Source: Carposina sasakii
Lineage: Eukaryota; Arthropoda; Insecta; Lepidoptera; Carposinidae
DNA length: 64,000 nucleotides
Assembly: GCA_014607495.2 (NCBI GenBank)
Contig: CP053167.1
Coordinates: 7,874,001 to 7,938,000, forward strand
Direction of reading: 5' to 3'
Shown: piece after piece, positions 49,201 to 58,714 of the stretch
How the letters are laid out: every line of letters starts with the position of its first letter
Position numbering within the stretch: the first letter of the stretch is position 1
Program-made: the position numbers and the translations under genes
Notes under the pieces: model-generated
Databases searched by the model: none
What the model saw: the letters and a program-made list of their open reading frames with translations, nothing else
Told to the model about the DNA's origin: nothing

Positions 49201-52200
49201 AACATTGTAATGTAACATCGTCTCGCATCGACGTTTCTTGTCGTAAGATTTCCATCAATAGTTGGGAGACTACATCACGTCATTTAACGATTACGTGCTT
49301 AAAAGGCTTCCTATTGGAGGACGGTTCGATAACGAAACTATCGATTTGACCGAAATAATTTCATTTTGTCCAAACTCTCTGGTTTAAACTACATACCTAG
49401 TATGGTACTGGTCAATAACACATAGACAAAGGTAGGAGGAAGGTAAAGGAATTTATGTGACTGTTTATAATTTTCAGGTGAATATGTATTGGTGCGGGTG
49501 GATCATCCACAGTTGAAGTTGGACGTCCAAGGTCGTTTCGAGCAAGTCGCTCCCAATATATACGGCACAGTCAACGCCACTCATCTCACTTCCGTGGTTG
49601 CTTTGTCTAACAGTTCCGTGCCTATTGAGGTAATTCATACTTTCTCTAATTACAGGGTGTAATAAAAGGGTCATGTTAAGCGAAATGCTATGAAAATAGC
49701 CCACTATAAAGAACCTATCCACAAAGAATCCTAATTACATGTTTAATTATACAAGATTGTATGAACATTCCTGATATGTTAAGGAATTCTTCATACTATC
49801 TGCGAAAATAAACATTTGATTTCGAGTCTCAAACGGGGATCTTTTCTTTAATATTATGTTGACACTGTTTAAGCTGTATTATGTAGATACTGCAGTACCG
49901 GTAATGCGATGGGAGAAAGATACCTACTTTCTTCTATCGCGATGGGATAGGAACGCCTCAAAACAAGTCGTTTTCAGAACGAAGACCTTGGCTGAAGGAA
50001 TCTTATAAATTTAATGAAAAATGTTGTTTTAGGTTCGGTTGAGGCCCACACACGCCCAATGGAGATACCGACTGGATGTGTTTGCTGACAACAAACGCGT
50101 ATACTTCGACAGACCATCCCTTAGGGTTCAGTACTTCCCTGGTAAGTTATTTAATCATAACCAGCTTTTTCACTACCGATAGAAACGTCTGATAGGTCTT
50201 CCTAGAACATTAAAACTTGATAAACCTTTTCTAGGTGTGACAGTATACCAGCCAATGTACATCCTCAATCAATCGGAGATCGTCATCATGTTCTCATCAG
50301 GCGCTGGAGTGGAGATCGTGGAGAACAAGGGCTTCATGTCAGCAAGGGTTTACTTACCATGGACTTATGTGGTAAGTAAATGAGGATTGGGGATGTGGTG
50401 AAGATGTAGTGGTAATCACAAATAACTTGTCTTATGTATCTACCAAATAAGTACTAGGTATGTATATAGTGATACATAACCTCACGGCTATGTCCCATTG
50501 GGAAAAGGCTGAGACTACAGAATCTCCATTTAGTGCGTTTCATACATACCGCTTTCGCCTCGTTCGCATTCATTCAATACAATTTCATTTATTCATTAAA
50601 TTCTTCATACCTGATCTAAGTACCTGATCGACGGTTTCGGGTGCTCTTGACAAGAGTGCATGACACAGCTGACCTATTTTAAATTTTCAATTTTTTTACT
50701 GAATTGGCTTCACTAGAATACATACATCCGCTGCATCTTTTTCCCTTCATGTCGTAAGAGTCGACTAAAGAACAGGCGGTAAGTTAGCAAATGGTCACGA
50801 ACATTTGCATCTGTCCCCGCCATGCTACGAGTAAACGTGGCTGTATGCATCTCCTTCGTGATCCTACAGCTCTGGTTACCCATTTCGGGAACACAGGCGA
50901 GTGAACATATATGTAGGGAATATGATGTACTTTATTATTCCATCAGAATCAAACCCGGGGTCTCTTCGGCAACTGGTCGCTGAACGTGAACGACGACTTC
51001 ACCAGACCTGACGGCATGGTGGCGACGGTAGACTTGAACAACTTCCAGAGCGCGCATAGGGACTTCGCACAGTATTGTAAGTACATGGTGGTGAAGAAAG
51101 CTTTCATAGTAGATAAATAAATATTTACATACTATACAGCTACTATTTGCATATTTTGCAACAACTTGAAATAAATATAATGCATTTTGCATTGGCGTAT
51201 AATATCCTGTGCTGATGCGGGGCTTCACTAAAATACATCAGCTGCATCTCCTTCCGGGCATGTCGTAAGATTCGACTGAGAGAATGCCCGAGCTTTCTCT
51301 CAGAAAATCAGAAGCTTTTTCTTACAATCCCGATCTTCTAGGGCAACTAACGGATCGAGAGCAAAAAGACATTGGAGTAGCACACTTCTACCGTGAATAT
51401 GGAAGAACAGCGGCATATTACAACGACAACGAGTTCATACCGAATTACATACGAGAACCGATGGACTTCCTACCGGTGGAAAGGAGGCAGGATGCAGAAA
51501 GGGCTGTGGAGTTATGCCAGGATTCCTATCAGTGCAGATATGATTACGGCATGACATTGAACCGGGACATGGCTGATTTCACCAAAAATTATCTGGCGTC
51601 TATTGTAAGTTTTTTGTATATCATATATTCTTACATTTTGTAGTTGTTGACCAAAACTAGATGCAAGAGGTATCTACAAGGCCACTGTGGTGGTCGGCAC
51701 AAAAGCAAATCCTATAAAATACCTATACAGTAACTTTGGCTGCACCCATCTGGCATGAGGCAACTTCGGCTATAAAAAATCACGCCGGAAATCTGATTAA
51801 AATTGCCGTGTCTTGTTGTTAAAGTCATAATATAGGGACATCCTGTGGGGACATCTATACAGAATTGCCATGGAACTGCAGTTTTTTTCTGTCCATAGTT
51901 AGTTTTTCCATCTAGTCCTGCGAGATTGTAGTGGTTTAACAAACCTATCTGACGAATCCCGTGTCTCCATCAAAAATCAATTAACTATGTATCTGTATAA
52001 AGTTTAAAAACCCTTCATTTGCAATCGATGATTTCAAATGACTCACTCTTAGTCAGTATTTTATCTTCCCACGAGTTTAATAGTTATTAGGGTTCCTTAG
52101 AAAACAAGTCACGTTTAGTTGAACCTCATCAAATGATCAACATACGACAGATAGAATGCATATGGATTGGTAATCTAACAGATTAAAAACTCTCATTCGA

Positions 52201-55200
52201 CTGCCAAAGAAGAGTAGGTTTACCTAATATTTTGCTATTAACTAATTTAAAAACAAAAAGTTTAGAAACACGACAGAAAAGACTTAAAAGATTATTTAAT
52301 ATACATCGCCCATGCACACAAGCGACAAAACCATTATAATCTTAGTTGCAGTCTGAGGTACATTGGCGTGCTCAGATGCCCTGGGCCCCATTGTTTTGCC
52401 TAGTCAAGGACTAGCTTTAGATCGTTTATGGTAAAACTACACGCATTCAACTCCAATAGCCTTTGGGAGCTTTACTCGTGCACATTTCTCATCTTAATTT
52501 GCAATAAAATAAATAAGACTAAGTTAACTTAACCATTTGGATAAGTATGCTAAAAATGTGAACCAACTAGATTAGATTCATCAGTTATTTATGTTGTATT
52601 ACCATATTTTTATAATTTTATTTTTATTTTAGACAAATATAAAGGAAATAAATAACAGAAGAGTCATCAGTTGCGGCATCCTCGAAACACCACGATTTGG
52701 AAGAAAGAGTAACTTCTTCTTCACTCCTGGAATAAGGGTAAGTAGAAATTCTTGATATAGGTATGTACTTATATCTAAATATAATAGACTCCCTAACCTA
52801 AACTCATCGCAAAATAAGAGGTCCGTTTACCGCAGCGCTAGCATCTCTGCAATCTGCACACTGTTTCATACATTTTTATTTCGTTCGTAAATAATCTGCC
52901 GGGCTTCTTATACCGTGACGACTTTAGATACTAATGAAATGACGTATTAGGATCTACCCATTGTTTGTCTATCCCTGCAAAAAGTTGATATTTAGTTTTA
53001 AATACATTTTCCATGTTTTTAATAAGTATTTGTATCATTAGGTGAACTTCGAGTGTAACCAGGACTTTATTCTCATCGGAGACAAACGCAGGATCTGCGA
53101 AGACAACGGCAGGTGGAACCTTCCAGACTATGGATATACGGAGTGCCTACGTAAGTTTAGCTTTTTAGTTAATAAAAAACACGATTTTTGCAATAAGTAT
53201 AACTTTAGGTACTGCCTGAATTGGCAATGTCATGAAACCAATATAGTATGTGCTTAGTTTCACCAAGAGAGAAATTTTGCTCGCTTCATCCAAAGAAACC
53301 AAGCTTAATCAATAGTAAATAAGTTAGATGTTGAAATATTTGCACAATACTTTACACACTACATAAGCTTTAACTATTGAATAGAATAGAATATTTATTT
53401 CTGTAAGAAACGTGGTACATAAAGATCTTATCATTTAGTTAGAGTCATTTTAAGACCAAAATATTTACTATCTCTTACTTTCTCCACACTCAGGTCAACA
53501 GGAATACTCTCAGCGATCGTTATTCCTCACATGGGGCATCATATTGGCAATTATTCTACCATTAGGCTTATTGATCTGCGTCCTTTGGTTCTGGTGCTGG
53601 TATAAACCAAGATCAGAAGGCGAAGAAGGATTCAGCTTCGCAGACTACCCGCGATCCAAATCCGCCTCTAGACTTAATCTTAGAACAGCATCAATGGGAA
53701 ATATTACAGATACAGTTAAATCTTCCACTTTACGGAGTCAAGGCTCTGATGTTAAAACTAAATTACCTGATAGTCCTACAGAGGAAGCTACTCCAATAGT
53801 TGCACATTCGGCAATCACTCGCTCTGCGCCACCACCCCCTGTCGAAGCACAAGATGGAGACAGTTCGGGGATAGGCTACACAGACTCTAATAGAAGCGAC
53901 TCAAATAAATCTGATAAATCAAACAAAAAACGTAGGGCCTATGATAAAACTTATCGCACACACGAACCTTTGCCCAACGCTCCTGACGTTGAATTCCCTG
54001 AAAAGCTATGGGATTTATCAGAGGAAGACTTACTTTCGTTAACTTCTCCATCTGATTCAGAGTCCAATAAGGATTCGACATTAACCAGACCAGCAAAAGA
54101 TATACAGTATGTTAGTAGACCGCGTCAAACTGGACGTCATGCATTAAATAGCGATTCTGGTTACTCTACTAAAGATGGATCAGAAGATCCGTACGCTCCT
54201 CGTTACGCCGGACAGTATAGTCCAATACCTTCCCCAACATATTCCGAAATATATTCGCCTCCCCTTAGCCCTGTATCCGATAATAGCCCACAGAGTACTT
54301 ACAATAAGTCTGGCTTGCCTGAGCCTCCTAAAAGTGCTCCCCCAACTGAGATTAAGACGTTCACTCTTCCCCCTCAAAGAGGCAAGTCAGTGGAGACTCT
54401 CATTGACCCACCAGCTTCGGAAATACCAACTTTTAGTCGGTCGACTATGGTGTAGGTACCTCATACAAATTAGTAGTTTTATATCTTAGATTTAATTCAG
54501 AGCCACTGCCAGGAGTTACAGGGCGTACCTAAGTTACCATAATTTTTTAAGAAGCACCTCCGAGTATTTTTCCCTTTTACACATTTTTATAATATTTTAT
54601 AGAACTACTGTACTCGAGAGCATATAAGTAGATATCTGTAGTATTTAAGTAGCTGTGTATAATTTCCCATCGATGTTAATTGTGGTTATGCTATAAGTCC
54701 TATACATCTCTATTTATACTTTGTTAATTTATTAGTTGTTTTATTTGTAGAAGTATCAATAAAGACATTTTTAAGAACACATGTATTCACATAACGAGGA
54801 AATTTCTGTTCCGTCCAATGGTAGAATGGTTTCAATATGCCTATTGTTTAGGGTTCCCTGGCTAGAATGGCACTAGTGGAACCCTTTTTGTCTGATTTTA
54901 TAAGAAAGCAAGAAATATCGTCTTTGCCACATACTGGTGGAATAGAAATTTTCTCTAATGTGTGTTGTCATTTTATCTCCAAAGATGTTATTCTTGCTTT
55001 CTTATCTCTATATCTAGGTTACAACAGGTGAGTCGATTTTTTATTTATAGATACTTTAGATAGATAACTAATATCTTTAAACATATTGCCTATCTATTTC
55101 AATTAACACGATTACAAAATGTGAAAATACTCGTACCTAATGGAGAATGAAGTATATTACACGGAGAAATACCTAACAAGGAACATTTTATTTCCATTAA

Positions 55201-56074
55201 ACGCTCTGAACTCGCAATATTTTAGGTACTTCCCAATAACATTATACTTAACGACGCTAAAACTACAGGCAAGCAGGAGTACTCCTCCCGTACCCTCGGA
55301 GCCACTTGGGGCATTATCAGTGCGGTCATGCTGCCCATCGTGGTGGTCCTCATCTGCGTGGGCTGGAGGATCCTGCAGAAGAGGAAGGCGGAGGAGAAAG
55401 AAGATGAGGAGTACAACATCAAGTGAGGGTTTTTAATACCTACCTACTTTGTTATTGCCGGTTTATACATACCTACAGCTGTATTTCCTAAATGGGGTAG
55501 CCAGAACTGAAGAATTATAGACACATTTAGCATGGGGACAGATAACTGCTGGTTGGTTTAATTGAAAAAGCTGACTGCGAGCGTCTGCGCAATATCATAT
55601 ACTTAGGTACCTACCTATTTACTTGGTACTAACCTATCTAAATGAGATGCACAGCATCGTGCTTCTGTTTAGGTGCCAGAAATCGCAAAGATGACGTTGC
55701 ATTACGAAGTCCTAGCATATAATGAAGGCTTCATTAAATTCATTTTGGCTGAACGTCGTCATCGTCTGGCTAACATTTTTGTCCTTCTCAGAACCCGCCC
55801 ATTAGACCCTGACGAGTCAATGAAGATCAACTCCGATGACGAGAGCATACCTTACAAGAAAGACGAAGCTGAGGACAGTCCCCTCCCCACGGACCCAGTG
55901 CAGGTGGTGGACTCAGGGTACCCTTACGGCGAGGGCTATGAGCAGCCAGAGGCGGGCCAGGCTTACAACGAGAACCAGGCACAACCGTATGGGCAATCGG
56001 ATACCCAGTGGACGGAAACCCGTAACCAGCCAGGTCAAACTAAACAGTGGACGGGCGAAACGGAAATTAATTAG
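37205..56074 (+). CDS. mesh: Mesh, septate-junction transmembrane protein (two 3' alternatives)
   Basis: Common exons: 37205-37538, 43954-44192, 44691-44897, 45103-45261, 45548-45685, 45967-46135, 46543-46800, 47072-47411, 47647-47928, 48163-48295, 48613-48707, 49027-49145, 49478-49629, 50033-50141, 50235-50371, 50947-51076, 51342-51604, 52633-52737, 53042-53150. Ending A is 53494-54455 (1479 aa); ending B is 55269-55422 plus 55792-56074 (1304 aa). All phases close. Order: signal peptide 1-21, acidic linker, NIDO region about 190-415 ([19 protein letters not shown]), Ig/TIG-like domain about 416-500, AMOP about 615-790 (Cys-rich), vWD from about 800 ([20 protein letters not shown]), sushi about 1085-1160, TM about 1172-1196. 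In Drosophila, Mesh builds smooth septate junctions of gut and Malpighian tubule together with Ssk and Tsp2A. In exon 17, acceptor CTTCTAG at 51341 was chosen because the nearer AGs give TAA. Confidence 0.93.
38880..39204 (-). pseudogene. LINE (R1/Jockey-type) RNase H / C-terminal remnant
   Basis: The minus frame reads [15 protein letters not shown] then [18 protein letters not shown], the H/Cys region at the end of insect non-LTR reverse transcriptase proteins. A stop follows at VAE*, and a second stop comes 16 codons later, so it is a dead fragment. Confidence 0.75.
39366..39660 (+). repeat. tRNA-derived SINE-like fragment
   Basis: TGGCTTAGTGG (A-box-like) and GTGGGTTCAATTCCCAC (B-box-like, T-arm) at about 39526-39573 are followed by TCGGGTGA, a T run, CCATTT and TTTATTAATAAT. 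The spacing is too short and the arms too incomplete for a true tRNA. The same tail recurs at about 63250-63310. Confidence 0.5.
40543..41352 (+). repeat. Family B element with internal ~127-bp tandem repeats
   Basis: Starts like other family B copies (ATACTTAATATTATAAAGAG, CGAAACTACTGGACCGATTT) and ends AAGCGAAGCGAGGGCGGGCC. Inside, a unit beginning TTCCCGAAATTCCCACGGGA repeats at about 40681, 40809, 40936, 40983 (partial), 41110 and 41224; the full period is 114-128 bp. The ORFs on both strands here are repeat artefacts. Confidence 0.75.
42060..42230 (+). mobile_element. Poly-A tailed retro-insertion 3' end
   Basis: GTGTGTGAGAAATAAATA is followed by an uninterrupted run of about 20 A. An AATAAA and poly-A in the sense direction inside an intron suggests a retrotransposed 3' end; the parent sequence is not recognised. 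Confidence 0.4.
42704..43242. mobile_element. TIR element (~539 bp) with GAGGTAT...ATACCTC ends
   Basis: The left end GAGGTATCGGGCGACTTGGA pairs with the right end TCCGAGTCGCCCTATACCTC. The sub-terminal motif CGGACCGCGGTCCGAG recurs inside both ends. CTTTAT flanks both sides (CTTTATTC / CTTTATAA), possibly an imperfect 8-bp duplication. No transposase. Confidence 0.6.
43245..43440 (+). repeat. tRNA-derived SINE
   Basis: GGTCCTGGGTTCGAATGCCGG is a B-box/T-arm-like start, followed by TGATGAATATTAATATTTGT, TTCCGAGTCATGGATG and GTACCCACACTTAGGGATCT, a combination I know from lepidopteran SINEs. It is not a functional tRNA because there is no 5' half. Confidence 0.55.
44285..44605. repeat. LINE 3' tail (-) and family C fragment (+) in mesh intron 2
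   Basis: 44285-44390 matches the minus-strand LINE tail (GAGAAGTCCACTGCTGAACA, CCGACCGGTTGGAAG). 44450-44605 matches family C (CTATGGCAGTAGCCTTATGG and GCAGTCGACTGCAATAGGCT). Confidence 0.55.
53494..54455 (+). CDS. mesh: mesh alternative last exon A (TM + long cytoplasmic tail)
   Basis: After the sushi exon (phase 1), this exon reads [20 protein letters not shown] and continues through a transmembrane segment into a tail of about 280 residues. The tail is rich in Ser, Pro and acidic residues ([38 protein letters not shown]) and ends SRSTMV, which could be a C-terminal PDZ ligand (inference). TAG at 54453; AATAAA at 54758. Confidence 0.88.
55269..56074 (+). CDS. mesh: mesh alternative 3' exons B (TM + short tail)
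   Basis: Exon 55269-55422 enters in the same phase as ending A and reads [20 protein letters not shown], a second version of the same membrane segment, then a charged [15 protein letters not shown]. Splicing (AA|GTGAGG to TCTCAG at 55791) joins 55792-56074, giving [19 protein letters not shown] and a Gln/Glu/Pro-rich tail ending in TAG. If the donor is not used, AAG TGA ends the protein at EEYNIK (1211 aa). AATAAA near 56263. Confidence 0.85.
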
Positions 56075-56840
56075 GGTTAATAATGTTTTAATAAGATTTA
56101 AGTGCCTGTTATTTTGTAGAGATTTTAATAAGCAAGGCAGATTTTAAAGTTTTCTTGTTTGAATGAATATTTTTAGTAACGTAATAAGTTCAAAGTAGGT
56201 ACATACGAGTACCTAACGTACGTAATTAATTTAAAATACATGTACTAATTTTTATAATTACTTAATAAATAATAGTAAAGAGGTACATATATATGTAATA
56301 ATGTAACTACATTTATCCCACCCACCAAAATTCTAACTAAAGAATTTGTAATTTTTACCTTGTAAGTATCTACCTTAATTAGTCTTCTCTTTCTACGTTA
56401 ATTACTTAGTAACTTCTATTAAATAAAATTTAACATGACAGTTTTACATCCTGTAATGAGTTTTTAACACTTTAGTTCAAAGTTAGTACATCATTTGCAC
56501 AATTTATTTGGAAATTATATAAGTATCATTCCATTATAACTATACTGTTCGTTCTTACTAATTCTATTGTAAGTTTAAATTTTGTAATAATAAATTATTT
56601 TTAAGGATATTTATTTGTAATAACATTCCTAAAAGTTTGAACAGATGTGAAAACACACACGCAGCTGACAGTAGCACAACAATATTAGGTTTCTTTCTGG
56701 TTCCCAACCTTATGTGTTCAGCAGTTCCTTCTCATGCCGTATGCATGATAGCACCCAAGGAATTTTTCCGGGTGTAACTTGACTTATTGTGTCCTGTCTG
56801 AATTGTGTCTGTAACAGATTGCATTACCTATGCATAGTTT
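56075..56840. other. 3' flank of mesh
   Basis: 3' UTR of ending B with AATAAA at about 56263 and more AATAAA near 56421 and 56588. No gene. Confidence 0.5.
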
Positions 56841-56850
56841 TATATTAACA

Positions 56851-57412
56851 TCATCATCATCATCATCATTTACAGCCCTGAGAAGTCCACTGTTGGACAT
56901 AGGCCTCGCTTGCCGATACGTGGTATCCACTTCAAAACTTTCCGACTCCATCGGCCATCAGTTCTTCGAGCTATGTGCCCTGACCATTGCCACTTCAGCT
57001 TGCTGGACCGTTCAGCTATGTCGGTGATCTTTGTACGACTGCGGATCTCCTCATTTCTGATTCGATCACGCAGAGAGATCCCAAGCATAGCTCTCTCCAT
57101 CGCTCGCTGTGCGATCCTGAGCTTTTTTATGAGGCACATAGTTAGAGACCACGTCTCGGCACCGTAGGTCATCACCGGCAGCACGCACTGGTTGAATACC
57201 TTCGTCTTTAAGGACTGGGGTATCTTGGACACAAATAAGCTTCGTAGTTTCCCGAACGCTGCCCAGCCGAGTTGGATTCGCCGAGTTACCTCCTTCTCAA
57301 AGTTGGACTTACCTAGTTTGACCGTCTGTCCCAGGTAAACATACTCGTCAACAACTTCAAGCATCGAGCTCCCAACCATTACAGGAGTGGGCGGCACATG
57401 GACGTTCGTTTA
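56851..57412 (-). mobile_element. 5'-truncated RTE-like LINE insertion with TSD
   Basis: The minus frame encodes about 175 codons of the reverse-transcriptase C-terminal part (VDEYVYLGQTVKLGKSNFEK, VLPVMTYGAETWSLTMCLIK, KLKWQWSGHIARRTDGRW). A short internal deletion precedes the 3' GLCPTVDFSGL end and the (CAT)n tail. TATATTAACA flanks at 56841-56850 and 57413-57422. It interrupts an older copy of the same tail type, which resumes at 57422. Confidence 0.78.
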
Positions 57413-57500
57413 TATATTAACATAGGCCTCCCCCAATAACCTCTACTCCTACCGCTCCTCCTTTATGGACCGCTCGGAAGCGGCTTGCATACAGCAGATA

Positions 57501-57704
57501 ACCCGCCCCCTGATTACGTAAAAGCAATAGCAAAGCCGAAGCAAAGCAATAGCTTTTCGCTATGTACAATATTCGCCTTAAAACGTCAAAGTTCGTTCGT
57601 TTGAAATTAATTTTACGTAATACGAATTTGACAAGCAATCAGCGATTTTTGTACAATTTTCGCTATCGCTTTGCTTTTGCTAGTTAGGTAATAAGGGGGC
57701 GTGT
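57501..57704. mobile_element. Small TIR element (~204 bp)
   Basis: ACCCGCCCCCTGATTAC at the left is nearly the reverse complement of GTAATAAGGGGGCGTGT at the right, and the interior is also inverted-repeat-like (AAGCAATAGCAAAGC / GCTTTGCTTTTGCT). No clear target duplication was found. Confidence 0.5.
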
Positions 57705-57948
57705 CCTTAGGTTAGGTTGTCCGTCCATCTCACGAGTGACTTTCCCCGTTGCGCTTGCCGGTAATGTGGTACCTACTCTAGAACCCTTCGGCTCCATCGG
57801 CCGTCGGTTATTCGAGCTATGTGCCTTGCTTTCTGACGTTTTAGCTTACTGATTAGATCACGCAGAAACCCCGAATATAGCCCTTTCCTTGTTCGCTATT
57901 AGATCTTGAGCTTCTTTATGAGACACACAGTCAGTGACCACGTCTCGG

Positions 57949-58119
57949 CAGTGGCGGCGCTAGACCACACGTTGACGTCGGCGAAATTAGGTTTGCGAGG
58001 CCTCAAGTCTGTGAAAATAAATAAAACTGAATAACAAATTTTCAAATAAATAAAAACTTTTGCGAGGCCCCCTCAAGCGCGAGGCCGTCGGCGATCGCCG
58101 ACACCTAGCGCCGCCACTG
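57949..58119. mobile_element. hAT-type MITE (171 bp) with 8-bp TSD
   Basis: CAGTGGCGGCGCTAG at the left is the exact reverse complement of CTAGCGCCGCCACTG at the right. CGTCTCGG flanks both sides (57941-57948 and 58120-58127). The CAGTG start and 8-bp duplication are typical of hAT elements. Confidence 0.82.
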
Positions 58120-58714
58120 CGTCTCGGCACCGTACGTAGGTCATCATCACTGGTTAAATACCTTCTTTTAAAGACTGGGGTATCTTAGACACAAATTATG
58201 GCTGAGAAGACAGGGTACACTACTTTTTGTTTTCTGTATTCTGTCGGTAATGTAATAAATTATTTTATTATTATTAAATTACACAGATATGGCTCATAGA
58301 ATATAAATATTCCTTTGACTAATCTTTGACATAAACGAAGGTAAAGTGTCAATGTCAAAATCTTGCAGGTTCTGTTTCTGCTTGCATTTTTTTTTAGTAA
58401 ATAAATAATTAATATTGAAATTCATGAATAATTAAACAGTTTCAAGAGATAAGTAATATTTGTATAGTTAGGGTAAGTTATATTTTACTTAAAAAACTGC
58501 TTCTATAGTTATTAATTTATTTATTTAAAGAGTAATCTTTGCTAATCACACGCCAAATTCATGTACATGTAATATAGCCTATAAATTAAATTTACAAGTG
58601 TATTATTTAGTTTCAGGTTATATAAATGAGCAAGCATTAACCTAAAGTTATATAAATGCCATAAAACGTAGCATAAGATCAGGTAAACCATGATCAAATA
58701 GAAAGGTAAACAAG

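Larger units (their letters stand above)
57422..58190 (-). mobile_element. Older, interrupted LINE copy
   Basis: The tail resumes with CATAGGCCTCCCCCAATAAC. The body at 57710-57948 and 58120-58195 matches the LINE coding region (minus) with many frame breaks. Two small TIR elements interrupt it (57501-57704 and 57949-58119). Confidence 0.65.

Noticed and set aside
51284..51341. Start of mesh exon 17 at the first CAG near 51302
   Set aside because: From the phase-1 exon before it, both near acceptors create TAA. The acceptor at 51341 with a better pyrimidine tract restores the frame ([12 protein letters not shown]).
55673..55791. Longer mesh B exon starting at 55674 (after TTTAG)
   Set aside because: Entering from exon 55269-55422 gives an in-frame TGA after a few codons; the acceptor at 55791 keeps the frame open.
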